DNA of 64,000 nt from Pseudonocardia sp. N23 (GTDB taxonomy: Bacteria > Actinomycetota > Actinomycetes > Mycobacteriales > Pseudonocardiaceae): the NCBI RefSeq assembly GCF_002583555.1, contig NZ_BEGX01000006.1, positions 62,001 to 126,000 on the forward strand, given 5' to 3'. The notes beneath the pieces were generated by a model. It did not search any database and was not told where the DNA came from. It saw only the letters and a program-made list of their open reading frames with translations. The translations under genes and the position numbers were made by a program. Positions 51,654 through 60,212 of this stretch are shown here, piece after piece; the first letter of the stretch is position 1; each line of letters begins with the position of its first letter.

Positions 51654-51794
51654 GTCCCCAGTTTAGGCGCTGCGCTCGCGGGCTTCCCGGCCCACTGCGG
51701 CGCAGCGCGGCCCCGGGCGCGCCAACCCATCGCCGAGTTCGACGACAGGCTGCCCACGACTGTCGGCGAACCAGTCAGCAACCCCGAACTCGGC

Positions 51795-51870
51795 GCAGGT
51801 CAGGCAGTGCAGGTCAGGCAGTGCAGGTCAGGCAGGTCGGGCAGTGCAGGTCGGGCAGGGCGGATCAGGC
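51795..51870. repeat. 14-bp tandem repeat GCAGGTCAGGCAGT, decaying
   Basis: Two perfect 14-bp units (51795-51822), then 11-14 bp degenerate units with AGGTCGGGCAG variants up to about 51870. The array runs through the stop codon (51865-51867) of the minus-strand SRPBCC gene. The rest of the 211-bp gap to map holds no feature I can support. Confidence 0.85.
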
Positions 51871-52326
51871 AGGCGCACCGAAGATCGTGACGAGGCGGCG
51901 CAGGGTGTCGCGGATCGACTTCGCGTTGCCCTGCGGGAACTTCATCAGCTCCATCCCGCGGGCGAAGCGCGAGCCGCCGTAGTCGAACGTCTCGGTGACG
52001 CGGGTGCCGCCGTCGACCGGGTCGAGCTCGTAGCGCCAGATCGCCTTCGCGAAGTGGCACCATGCGATCCGGCGGTCCTGCTCGAACTCCACGACGCTGT
52101 TGGTGACGCGGTAGGGCATGCCGATGCGCATGCTCATCGAGAAGCGGTCGCCGGGGCCGAGCCGGTCCGGGCCGGTGACGGCGGCGCGGACCGTGCCGGA
52201 GCCGTCGAACTCGTGGTGCCGGTGCGGGTCGGCGAGCAGGGCGAACACCTCGGCGGCAGGCGCGGCGACGACGGTGGACGCCGTCACCGTGCGGCCGGCG
52301 ATGACGGCGTGGTCGGCGGGAGTCAT
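51865..52326 (-). CDS. SRPBCC (polyketide cyclase/START-like) family protein
   Basis: 153 residues from the ATG at 52326, which overlaps the peroxiredoxin stop by four bases. A helix-grip fold: VTASTVVAAPAAEVFALLADPHRH at the start, VVEFEQDRRIAWCHF and GGTRVTETFDYGGSRFARGMEL. Binds hydrophobic ligands in other members. Last gene of the eight-gene lipid operon; role there unknown. Confidence 0.9.
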   Translation of the reverse strand: MTPADHAVIAGRTVTASTVVAAPAAEVFALLADPHRHHEFDGSGTVRAAVTGPDRLGPGDRFSMSMRIGMPYRVTNSVVEFEQDRRIAWCHFAKAIWRYELDPVDGGTRVTETFDYGGSRFARGMELMKFPQGNAKSIRDTLRRLVTIFGAPA

Positions 52327-52787
52327 GCGGCCCGGTGCGCGCGAAGTGCCGTGAGCGCCTCGTCGGCGTGCTGCTCGAACTTGGTCTCGCTGGAGAACTC
52401 GGCGACGACGCGGCGGTCGGTGCCGACGACGAACGTGCGGCGCCGGGTGTGCAGACCGCCGGGCAGCCACCGGCGGAAGGCGTCGAAACGCTTGGCGACG
52501 ACGTGGCCGGGGTCCGACAGCAGCGGGTAGCCCAGGGTGTGGGCGGAGGCGAAGGTGCGCTGCGCGGAGACGTCGTCGCCGGAGATGCCGACGGGCGTGG
52601 CACCGACGGCGGCGAACTCGGCGGCGAGGTCGCGGAAGTGGCAGGCCTCCTGGGTGCAGCCGCCGGAGGAGGCGATGGGGTAGAAGAACAGCACGATCGG
52701 CCCGTCGGCCAGCAGCGCGGACAGGGACCGGACGGCGCCGGTCTCGTCCTGGAGTTCGAAGTCGTCGACGACGTCACCGGGCTTCAT
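52323..52787 (-). CDS. Peroxiredoxin (AhpC/TSA, BCP/PrxQ type)
   Basis: 154 residues from the ATG at 52787. Thioredoxin fold with active site FFYPIASSGGCTQEACHFRD: peroxidatic Cys in the P-x3-S-x2-C form (Ser replaces the usual Thr) and a resolving Cys five residues on, as in PrxQ. GISGDDVSAQRTFA and YPLLSDPG are typical. Reduces peroxides, plausibly lipid hydroperoxides given the neighbouring lipid genes. 43 bp downstream of the DUF1295 gene. Confidence 0.93.
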   Translation of the reverse strand: MKPGDVVDDFELQDETGAVRSLSALLADGPIVLFFYPIASSGGCTQEACHFRDLAAEFAAVGATPVGISGDDVSAQRTFASAHTLGYPLLSDPGHVVAKRFDAFRRWLPGGLHTRRRTFVVGTDRRVVAEFSSETKFEQHADEALTALRAHRAA

Positions 52788-52830
52788 CGGAGGTCCTCTC
52801 GGTGGATGGGGACGGTCGGGTCCGGCGCGG

Positions 52831-53655
52831 TCATCGGTGGGCCGGTTCGCGCGGTGGCATCGGGATGAACCCGCTGGTGCGGCGAACGTAGTCGGCGTAG
52901 CCGGGGCGGCGCTCGCCGATGGACGACTCGAGCAGTTTCGCACCGGTTCCCTTGGCGAGCAGCCAGGTCATCAGCGCGGCGGAGACGAGTCCGACCAGTC
53001 CGGGGAGGTGGTGCAGGGCGAGCAGGGTCAGCCCCCACCAGACGGCGGCGTCGCCGAAGTAGTTGGGGTGCCGGGTGTAGCGCCACAGCCCGCGGTCCAT
53101 GACCGTGCCCTTGTTGGCAGGGTCGGCGGTGAAGCGGGCGAGCTGGGCGTCGCCGACCGTCTCGAAGAAGAACCCGACGCACCACGACAGCACGCCGAGA
53201 ACGGTGACGACGGTGGTGAGCACCCCGCCGCCGGTGCCGTACTGGCCGAGCTGCACGGGCAGCGACACGACCCACATGACGGCGCCCTGCGGCAGGTAGA
53301 CCCTACGGAAGGCGTGGAGGTTCGGGTTGCCCTTCGCCTCGCGCATGATCTCGACGTAGCGCTTGTCCTCGGGCTTGCCGTGGTTGCGCCGGCCGATATG
53401 CCACGCGAGCCGCAGCCCCCACACGACGGTGAGTGCGGTGATCAGCCAGCGGCGCCAGGCATCGCCCTCGCCCGCCGACAGGATCAGCGTGGTCACGGCG
53501 ACGGCGGCGAAGCCGGCGCCCCACACGATGTCGATGCCGTCGTGGCGGCCGCCGCGGGCCAGCGCGACGCCGAGGGCCACCAGCATCACGGCGAGCACGA
53601 CGGCGGCGGTGACCCAGAGGTTGGTCAGCGCGGCCGACCAGGGAAAAGTCGTCAC
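52831..53655 (-). CDS. DUF1295 (steroid 5-alpha-reductase-like) membrane protein
   Basis: 274 residues from the GTG at 53655. About seven membrane helices and the family C-terminus GLWRYTRHPNYFGDAAVWWG, the NADPH/SAM-binding-like motif shared with isoprenylcysteine methyltransferases and steroid reductases. Four bp downstream of the first cyclopropane-type methyltransferase gene. DUF1295 genes recur next to cyclopropane synthase and DUF1365 genes in many bacteria, so a reductase or desaturase-like step on fatty acyl chains is likely but unproven. Confidence 0.92.
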   Translation of the reverse strand: MTTFPWSAALTNLWVTAAVVLAVMLVALGVALARGGRHDGIDIVWGAGFAAVAVTTLILSAGEGDAWRRWLITALTVVWGLRLAWHIGRRNHGKPEDKRYVEIMREAKGNPNLHAFRRVYLPQGAVMWVVSLPVQLGQYGTGGGVLTTVVTVLGVLSWCVGFFFETVGDAQLARFTADPANKGTVMDRGLWRYTRHPNYFGDAAVWWGLTLLALHHLPGLVGLVSAALMTWLLAKGTGAKLLESSIGERRPGYADYVRRTSGFIPMPPREPAHR

Positions 53656-53659
53656 GGGA

Positions 53660-55048
53660 TCATCGTGTCGGAGCCGGGACGTCGGCGCTCGCCGACGCGA
53701 CCTCCGCCGGGGTGACGTCGGCGGCGAGGTGGGCGAGTGCCGGGTCGGGGCCGACGATCTCGGCGCGGCTGCGCGGCAGGCCGGAGCGACCGTCGGCGCC
53801 CGCCCGGACCATGAGGATCTGGTGCACACCCATGCGGTTCTCCTCGAACGCGAGCGACGCGCCGGCGAGGTAGAGCAACCACACCCGGAACTGTTCCTCG
53901 CCGACGAGTTCGACGGCGCGGGCCTTGTTGTCCTGCAACGTGTCCAGCCACGGCCGGACCGTCCAGACGTAGTGCTCGCGCAGGGAGTGGACGTCGACGA
54001 CCTCCAGCCCGGCCTCCTCCAGGAAGTTCAGGGTGGAACCGAGGGGGCGCATGAACATGTCCGGGGCGACGTAGCGTTCCATGAACGCCCCGCCGCCGGG
54101 TGCGGTGTTGCCCCCGGACGCCCCGCGCGACATCTGCTGCAGCAGCAGCCTGCCGTGGGGCAGCAGCAGTGTGCGCAGCTGGGCGGCGTAGACGGGGTAG
54201 TTGTCCTCGCCGACGTGCTCGCCCATCTCGATCGAGGAGATCGCGTCGAACGGCTGGTCGGTGACCGCCCGGTAGTCCTGCAACCGGATCTCGATCTTGT
54301 CGGACAGCCCCAGCGCGGCGACGCGGGCGGTGCCGAAGTCGCGCTGCTGCGCAGAGAGCGTCACGCCGACCGCGGTCACGCCGTAGTACCGCGCGGCGTG
54401 GACCAGCAGCGACGCCCAGCCGCAGCCGACGTCGAGCAGTCGCATCCCCGGCTCGAGGCCGAGCTTGCGGCAGATCAGGTCGAGCTTGTCGCGCTGGGCG
54501 TCGGCGAGCCCGTAGTCGGGTCCGGCCTCCCGGGTCCAGTAGCCGCAGGAGTAGGCCATCTGCGGGTCGAGGAGGAACTCGTAGAAGTCGTTGGACAGGT
54601 CGTAGTGGTGGGCGATGGCGGCGCGGTCGCGGCGGCGGGTGTGCGCCCGCCCGGACAGCTGTGCCTCCGACGCCGGGGGCTTCGGTGGCGGGCCGAGGAC
54701 CCCGAGCCGTGCGGCGAGCGTCGCGGCGGCGAGCTTGTCCGACGTGCTCAGCGAGACCCCGCCGAGCCCGTTGGTCCGGGCCAGCGACCAGAACCGGGCC
54801 AGCCCGACGGCGACGTCACCCTCGACGTCGAGCTCCCCGGCGACGAACGCCCGCGCCAGCCCGAGCTCGCCGGGTGCCCACAGCAGCCGCCGAAGGCCGC
54901 GGCGGTGGCGCAGCACGGCCACGGGTGCCGACGGGTCGTCGGTCGGGCCGGCCTCGCTGCCGTCCCAGGCACGGATGCGGACGGGTAGTGCCGCCCCGAT
55001 GACGCGTTCGAGCAGGTCGGCGAGCTGGGGTGCGACGGGACGGGGCAC
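53660..55048 (-). CDS. Cyclopropane-fatty-acyl-phospholipid synthase family methyltransferase (copy A)
   Basis: 462 residues from the GTG at 55048. N-terminal lipid-binding domain (about 1-130, WAPGELGLARAFVAGELDVEGD), then HHYDLSNDFYEFLLDPQMAYSCGYW and SAM motif LLDVGCGWASLLVHAARYYG, followed by SSIEMGEHVGEDNY and QQMSRG. C-terminal GASLAFEENRMGVHQIL. It methylates or cyclopropanates double bonds of membrane lipids. Shares the operon with a second homologue, so the two probably differ in product (10-methyl versus cyclopropane). Confidence 0.94.
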   Translation of the reverse strand: MPRPVAPQLADLLERVIGAALPVRIRAWDGSEAGPTDDPSAPVAVLRHRRGLRRLLWAPGELGLARAFVAGELDVEGDVAVGLARFWSLARTNGLGGVSLSTSDKLAAATLAARLGVLGPPPKPPASEAQLSGRAHTRRRDRAAIAHHYDLSNDFYEFLLDPQMAYSCGYWTREAGPDYGLADAQRDKLDLICRKLGLEPGMRLLDVGCGWASLLVHAARYYGVTAVGVTLSAQQRDFGTARVAALGLSDKIEIRLQDYRAVTDQPFDAISSIEMGEHVGEDNYPVYAAQLRTLLLPHGRLLLQQMSRGASGGNTAPGGGAFMERYVAPDMFMRPLGSTLNFLEEAGLEVVDVHSLREHYVWTVRPWLDTLQDNKARAVELVGEEQFRVWLLYLAGASLAFEENRMGVHQILMVRAGADGRSGLPRSRAEIVGPDPALAHLAADVTPAEVASASADVPAPTR

Positions 55049-55077
55049 GGCGGTTCCTTCCTCCAGGACGGACGGGG

Positions 55078-56355
55078 TCAGGCGGGGCGCTGCAGGGAGA
55101 ACTGGAAGACGTCGAGGTAGCCGACGCGGAACCCGGCCTCGCAGTAGGCGAGGTAGAACTCCCACATCCGGCGGAACGTGGCGTCGAAGCCGAGGGCGGC
55201 GACCTCTGCCCAGCGGGCCTGGAAGTTGGTGTTCCAGTGCGCCAGGGTGCGGGCATAGTCCTGGCCGAGGGTGCGGCGCTGCGCGATCCGCAGCGAGCTG
55301 TGCTCGGCGAGGTTGGCCTCGATCGCCTCGACCGACGGGATCAGGCCGCCGGGGAAGACGTACTTGTGGATCCAGGTGTAGTCGCTGCGCGACACCATGA
55401 GCCGGTCGTGCGGCATGGTGATCGACTGCAGGCCGACGCGGCCACCCGGCTTGACGAGCCGGTCGAGCGTCGCGAAGTAGGTGGGCCAGTATCGCTCGCC
55501 GACGGCCTCGATCATCTCGACGGACACCACGGCGTCGTAGCTGCCCTGCGCCTCGCGGTAGTCGCGCAGCAGCACCTGTACCCGGTCGGCGACGCCGGCC
55601 TCGGTGATGCGCTGCTCGGCGAGGGCGGCCTGCTCGGCGGAGATCGTCAGGGTGGTGACGCGGGCGCCGCGCTGCGCGGCCCGGATCGCGAGCCCGCCCC
55701 AGCCGGTGCCGATCTCCAGGACGTGCATGCCGTCGGTGACCCCGGCCATGTCGAGGATGCCGTCGATCTTGCGGCGCTGGGCGTCGGCGAGCAGCCCGGG
55801 GGCCCGGTCGTCGGCGTCGGGCGGGAACCACGCCGCCGAGTACGACATCGTCTCGTCGAGGAAGATCGAGAAGAGGTCGTTGGACAGGTCGTAGTGGCGG
55901 TGGATGTTCTCCGCCGCGCCCTCGACGGTGTTCTCCTCGTCGTCGGGCTGGCGGGCCTCCACCCAGCGCCGCGCGAGCCGTTGCAGCGCGGGCGGGATGA
56001 GCTGGGAGAGCTTGGCGGCGAACGGGGTCAGCAGGTCGGCGGGGTGCGGCGAGGTCCAGTCGCCGACCATGTAGGACTCGCCGAACCCGATCTTCGACGA
56101 CGTCCCCAGCCGCGCGAAGAACGCGTCGGGCCGGACGATGTCCATCCGCGGTGCGTCCGGTCCGCCCGCGCCGAGGGTCTGGCCGTCGGGGAACACGACC
56201 ATGACGGGCAGGTCACGCACCGCACGCCGGAACAGCGACTCGGCGACCCGGGCCCGGAGCGGGACGCGTGGGACCTCGGCCAGCCCGGGCCAGACGCCTT
56301 CGTTGGGCCGGGGTACAGCGCGGACGGCAGGGCGCTGGACGGGTTCGGTGGTCAC
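55078..56355 (-). CDS. Cyclopropane-fatty-acyl-phospholipid synthase family methyltransferase (copy B)
   Basis: 425 residues from the GTG at 56355, overlapping DUF1365 by four bases. N-terminal SCP2/lipid-binding-like region, then NIHRHYDLSNDLFSIFLDETMSYSAAWF, SAM motif VLEIGTGWGGLAIRAAQRG, SVEMIEAVGERYWPTYF and QSITMPHDRLMVSRSDYTWI. C-terminus FEAGFRVGYLDVFQ-like. Closest in context to UfaA1 (Rv0447c), implicated in making tuberculostearic acid, which is also adjacent to DUF1365 and an FAD enzyme. Confidence 0.94.
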   Translation of the reverse strand: MTTEPVQRPAVRAVPRPNEGVWPGLAEVPRVPLRARVAESLFRRAVRDLPVMVVFPDGQTLGAGGPDAPRMDIVRPDAFFARLGTSSKIGFGESYMVGDWTSPHPADLLTPFAAKLSQLIPPALQRLARRWVEARQPDDEENTVEGAAENIHRHYDLSNDLFSIFLDETMSYSAAWFPPDADDRAPGLLADAQRRKIDGILDMAGVTDGMHVLEIGTGWGGLAIRAAQRGARVTTLTISAEQAALAEQRITEAGVADRVQVLLRDYREAQGSYDAVVSVEMIEAVGERYWPTYFATLDRLVKPGGRVGLQSITMPHDRLMVSRSDYTWIHKYVFPGGLIPSVEAIEANLAEHSSLRIAQRRTLGQDYARTLAHWNTNFQARWAEVAALGFDATFRRMWEFYLAYCEAGFRVGYLDVFQFSLQRPA

Positions 56356-57116
56356 TGGACGCCCTCCTGGGGTGCGTGCGGCGGACGGGGGACCACGGGC
56401 AGCCGGCGCAGCCACAGCACGATGCCGTGGAGCCGGATCAACGCCGAGGTCCGGCGGGTGACGAAGGGGTGGTGCAGCACCGTCCGCAGCAGCGACGCGG
56501 GCGTCACGGCGCGGCGGGTCCCGGCGACGGTGGCGGCGAGCGCGACGCCGTCGCCCTGGTGCAGGGTCACGGCGACGGCGAGCTTCTCGCCCGGGGTGCG
56601 CAGCAGCATCCGGTAGCGGCCGTCGACGGTGAGGAACGGCGAGACGTAGAAGTCCTTGTCGGTCTCGGCGCGCCCGTTCTCGTCGGGGTGCAGCAGGTAG
56701 CAGTGCCGCTCGCCGTAGGTGTTGTGCACCTCTGCGACGACGCACACGAGCTCGCCGTCGGGATCGTGGCACCAGTACACCGACAGCGGGTTGAACACGT
56801 GGCCGAGCACGCGGGCGTTGGCGAGCATCAGGATCCGGCCGCCGCGCAGGTCGATGCCGTGCACGGCCAGATAGGTGTCGACGTTGTGGCGCAGCGTGTG
56901 CGCGGGGTCGCCGAGGTGGTCGCGGGCCTCGAAGCGGGCGAAGGGGCGCAGCGGCCGTGGCAGTCGGGGGAGGTCGTCGAGGTCGACGAGCCAGGTGTAG
57001 ACGCCGTGCTCGAAGGAGCGGCCCGACGCGGCGCCCGGCGCCCGGCGCACGTGCCGCACACGGGCGTCGTAGATCGCGGGGACGACGACGCGGGTGCTGT
57101 CGAGGGTCCGGGTCAC
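56352..57116 (-). CDS. DUF1365 family protein
   Basis: 254 residues, overlapping both neighbours by four bases. Conserved features: AIYDARVRHVRRAP, RSFEHGVYTWLVDLDDLP, VLGHVFNPLSVYWCHDPDGEL, VAEVHNTYGERHCYLL, KDFYVSPFL. Function not established; almost always encoded between an FAD oxidoreductase and a cyclopropane-type methyltransferase, so it is a dedicated partner in that lipid modification. Confidence 0.94.
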   Translation of the reverse strand: MTRTLDSTRVVVPAIYDARVRHVRRAPGAASGRSFEHGVYTWLVDLDDLPRLPRPLRPFARFEARDHLGDPAHTLRHNVDTYLAVHGIDLRGGRILMLANARVLGHVFNPLSVYWCHDPDGELVCVVAEVHNTYGERHCYLLHPDENGRAETDKDFYVSPFLTVDGRYRMLLRTPGEKLAVAVTLHQGDGVALAATVAGTRRAVTPASLLRTVLHHPFVTRRTSALIRLHGIVLWLRRLPVVPRPPHAPQEGVQ

Positions 57117-58402
57117 CAGGTCACCCCGAGCGCGGCCGCGGCCCGCACGCCGGACGCGGCGCCGTCCTCGTGGAAGCCCCAGCCGTGGTAGGCACCGGCG
57201 TAGGCGGTGACGTCGGTGGCGAGCCCCGGCAGCCGGCGCTGCGCGGCGACCGACCCGGGGGTGTAGATCGGGTGCTCGTAGCTCATCCGGGCGATGACGC
57301 GGGACTCGTCGACGCGGCCGGCCCCACCGAGGGTGACGACGTAGGGCGGCGCGTCGGGCAGCCGCTGCAGCCGGTTCATGTCATAGCTGACCAGCACCGC
57401 GGCGGAGTCGTCGGCGGCGCAGCGCGGCTTGAGGTAGTTCCACGACGCCCGCGCCCCGGCCCGTCGCGGCAGCACCGAGGTGTCGGAGTGCAGCCATGTC
57501 TCGTTGCGCGAGTACGAGAACGCGCCGAGGACGGCCGACTCGTCGGGGGTGGGGTCGGCGAGGATCGCGAGTGCCTGGTCGGGGTGGGTGGCGACGACGA
57601 CCTTGTCGAAGTGCCGTGCCCCGCCCGCCTGGTCGCGGATCTCGACGCTGCCGCCGGTGCGCCGTACCGAGCGCACCGGGGTGGCTGTCCGCACGGCGTG
57701 CAGGTCCTTCACCAGACGTTCGACATAGCGCTGGGACCCGCCGGTGACGGTGCGCCACTGCGGGGAGCCGCCGACGCCGAGCATCCCGTGGTGGGCGAGG
57801 AAGGTGAACAGGTAGCGCGCCGGGTAGCGCAGCGACACCGCCGCGCCCGCCGACCACACCGCTGCCACGACCGGGACCATGAAGTGGTCGACGAAGTAGC
57901 GGGAGTAGCCGCCGATCGCGAGGAACGCGCCGAGGGTCACCGCGTCGGCGTCGGCGCCCCCGGTGTCGAGCAGCCGGCGGGCGTGCCGGTGGAACCGGAC
58001 GACCTCGCCGAGCATCCGCACGTACGCGGGCCGCCGGAGGTTGGAGACCTGCGGGAACAGGCCCTGCACCCGGCGGGCGCCCGCGTACTCCAGGCCGCAG
58101 CCGTCGCAGCGCACGCTCATCGACATGTCGGAGCCCTGTGTGGCCACCCCGAGCTCGGCGAACAGCCGCAGCAGCGTCGGGTACGTGCGTTCGTTGTGGA
58201 CGATGAACCCGGTGTCGACGCCGCGCACCATGCCGTCGGAGCCGGCGAGGTCGTGGGTGTGGGCGTGCCCGCCGACGCGGTCGTCGGCCTCGTAGACGGT
58301 GACGTCGCAGGCGCGTTGGAGCACGTGCGCGGCGGTGAGGCCCGCGACCCCGCTGCCGACGACGGCCACGGCCGGCCGGCCGGTCGTGTGCTCCGCTGTC
58401 AT
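57113..58402 (-). CDS. FAD-dependent amine-oxidase-type oxidoreductase
   Basis: 429 residues. N-terminal Rossmann VAVVGSGVAGLTAAHVL, acidic end VYEADDRVGGHAHTHD, then VDTGFIVHNERTYPTLLRL. The C-terminal FAD site is AGAYHGWGFHEDGAASGVRAA. Cys-containing CDGCGLEYAG lies in the middle. Family of Rv0449c; probably supplies reducing equivalents or a dehydrogenation for acyl-chain modification by the neighbouring methyltransferases. Four-base overlaps on both sides mean strict translational coupling. Confidence 0.93.
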   Translation of the reverse strand: MTAEHTTGRPAVAVVGSGVAGLTAAHVLQRACDVTVYEADDRVGGHAHTHDLAGSDGMVRGVDTGFIVHNERTYPTLLRLFAELGVATQGSDMSMSVRCDGCGLEYAGARRVQGLFPQVSNLRRPAYVRMLGEVVRFHRHARRLLDTGGADADAVTLGAFLAIGGYSRYFVDHFMVPVVAAVWSAGAAVSLRYPARYLFTFLAHHGMLGVGGSPQWRTVTGGSQRYVERLVKDLHAVRTATPVRSVRRTGGSVEIRDQAGGARHFDKVVVATHPDQALAILADPTPDESAVLGAFSYSRNETWLHSDTSVLPRRAGARASWNYLKPRCAADDSAAVLVSYDMNRLQRLPDAPPYVVTLGGAGRVDESRVIARMSYEHPIYTPGSVAAQRRLPGLATDVTAYAGAYHGWGFHEDGAASGVRAAAALGVTW

Positions 58403-59121
58403 GACGCGGCTCCCATCCGTCCTCTGTGCAGCTCCCGCCGCAACCCACCGGGTGACGGCTCCTGCATGGCGTTCGTGATCTCCGGGTCGATCGGTTCGAT
58501 GCCGAGCTCACCGAGCACGAAGCGGTGCACGAGCGAGGACCAGTCGCCGGCGCGGCGCAGCATGGCGTGGCCGTCGCCGTGCACGTCGTAGCGGGCGACG
58601 CGATCGGTCACCCGCTTCGCCGCGACGGCGTAGGCGTAGGAGCCGGCGGGGTCGGTCATCCGTTCCCGGTCGCCGTGGGCGATGACGACGGCGCGCCCGG
58701 CCAGCTGCGCGACCGGCTCACCCCCCTCCACCCACGGCGCGAGCGCGCAGACGGCGACGACGCCCGGCCCGTCGGCGGCACCGAGCGCGGCCCGCCCGCC
58801 CATCGAGTGCCCGACCAGCGCGATCGGCCGGTCCGGGTGCAGCCTGCCGAGCTCGGCGATCGCCCACTCGGCGTCGTGCAGCGCGTCGCGGGCGGCGCCG
58901 TTCCAGCCGCGGTAGCGGTAGCGAAGCAGGTACACCGCCGTCTCCGGGGTGTTCACCGCCCGCGCGAACGGAAGCATCCGCAGGTAGGCCAGTCCGCGGT
59001 GGGCGGGTTCGCGGCTGCGGGACCGGCCGCCGTGCAGCACGAGCACGACGCCGAGCGGCGCGGCCGGGACCGGGCCGAAGGGCTCGAGCCGCGGCCGGGG
59101 TTGGTCGGCGGAGTCGGGCAC
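58399..59121 (-). CDS. Alpha/beta hydrolase
   Basis: 240 residues from the GTG at 59121. Oxyanion region VVLVLHGGRSRSREP, nucleophile elbow LVGHSMGGRAAL with Ser, later VIAHGDRERMTDP (candidate Asp) and YDVHGDGHAMLRR with the catalytic His. Substrate unknown; first gene of the lipid operon, so a lipase or thioesterase role is plausible. Its promoter lies in the 217-bp divergent gap before the acyltransferase gene. Confidence 0.88.
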   Translation of the reverse strand: MPDSADQPRPRLEPFGPVPAAPLGVVLVLHGGRSRSREPAHRGLAYLRMLPFARAVNTPETAVYLLRYRYRGWNGAARDALHDAEWAIAELGRLHPDRPIALVGHSMGGRAALGAADGPGVVAVCALAPWVEGGEPVAQLAGRAVVIAHGDRERMTDPAGSYAYAVAAKRVTDRVARYDVHGDGHAMLRRAGDWSSLVHRFVLGELGIEPIDPEITNAMQEPSPGGLRRELHRGRMGAAS

Positions 59122-59338
59122 GGGACCTCCGGAAGGCCTCGGACGGGAGCGGGACGTGCCGTGCAAAGGTGGTGCGCCCGGTGTTCGATCCGTCCCCGAC
59201 GACCGGATCGGCCCGGGGACGGACGTCACATCTCGAATCCTCACCCGCCCCGGGCCGTTCCGCGCGGCGAATCATGCGCGAGGATCGGGGCCGGACCACG
59301 ACTTCCCACCGGACGGGTGGGACCGCCGGGAGGACGAC

Positions 59339-60136
59339 ATGCGAGGGAACGCCGCCGACCGGCCGCTGACTCTTTTCGAGAAGCTGCTGCTCACGCTGCG
59401 CCGGAGGCGTCGTGGGGCGGGCTTCTGGTTCGGGTTCGCCATCGAGGTGGTGTGGCCGTTCGCGATGCTGCTCACGCGGCCGTCGTTCCGTGGTGGGGAG
59501 CACATCCCGAAGACGGGCGGGGCGCTGCTGGCGCTGAACCACGTCTCGTTCTCCGACCCGGTCTTCGACACCGCGTTCGTCGTGTCGAGCGGCCGGATCC
59601 CGCGCTATCTGGCGAAGTCGGAGCTGTGGTCGGTGCCGGTGGTCAAGTGGGTGCTGGGCGGGGGCAGGCACATCCCCGTCTACCGGTCGACGACCCGGGC
59701 GGGCGACGCCTACCGTGAGGCCGTCGCGGCGCTGGAGCGTGGCGAGGTCGTCGCGTTCTATCCGGAGGGCACCTTCACCGCCGACCCCGCGGGATGGCCG
59801 ATGAAGGCCAAGAACGGCATCGGCCGGATCGCGATGGTCACCGGGGTGCCGGTCATCCCCGTCGCCAACTGGGGCACCCAGGACGTGCTGCCGCCCAACG
59901 GAAAGCCCAAGCTGTTCCCGCGCAAGCGGCTGCGCATCGTGGCCGGGCCACCCGTCGACCTCTCGGCGTTCGAGGGCAAGCCCCGCACGCGCACCCATCT
60001 CGACGCCGCGACCTCGGCGATCATGGCCGACATCACCGCGCTCGTCGCGGAGCTGCGCGGCGAGCCCGCCCCGGCCACGGCGTTCGATCCCGGCCCGGCG
60101 CGCCCGGGCGTGCAGGGCACAGCGGCAGCGAGCTGA
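59339..60136 (+). CDS. 1-acyl-sn-glycerol-3-phosphate acyltransferase (PlsC family)
   Basis: 265 residues from the ATG at 59339 with GGGAGGACGAC as ribosome-binding site. A hydrophobic anchor (FWFGFAIEVVWPFAMLL) precedes the LPLAT domain: motif I NHVSFSDPVFD (H-x4-D), FRGGEHIP, motif III FYPEGTFT, motif IV VPVIPVANWGTQ. It acylates lysophosphatidate or a related acceptor at the membrane. Divergent from the fatty-acid operon and convergent with a desaturase gene, placing lipid genes side by side. Confidence 0.92.
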   Translation: MRGNAADRPLTLFEKLLLTLRRRRRGAGFWFGFAIEVVWPFAMLLTRPSFRGGEHIPKTGGALLALNHVSFSDPVFDTAFVVSSGRIPRYLAKSELWSVPVVKWVLGGGRHIPVYRSTTRAGDAYREAVAALERGEVVAFYPEGTFTADPAGWPMKAKNGIGRIAMVTGVPVIPVANWGTQDVLPPNGKPKLFPRKRLRIVAGPPVDLSAFEGKPRTRTHLDAATSAIMADITALVAELRGEPAPATAFDPGPARPGVQGTAAAS

Positions 60137-60147
60137 CCACCAACCGG

Positions 60148-60194
60148 ACGAACGGCGCAGTCGCGCAACTCAGCTGCGCGACTGCGCCGTTCGT
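60148..60194. terminator. Bidirectional terminator hairpin
   Basis: A perfect 20-bp stem (60148-60167 and 60175-60194) with a 7-base loop, in the 76-bp gap between the convergent acyltransferase and desaturase genes. Symmetry and position fit termination in both directions, though T-runs are absent. Confidence 0.75.
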
Positions 60195-60212
60195 TCGTGG
60201 AGCGGGAGTCGT

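Noticed and set aside
52323..52787. Peroxiredoxin as lacking its catalytic motif
   Set aside because: The P-x3-T-x2-C motif is present with Ser in place of Thr, an accepted variant, and both Cys residues remain.
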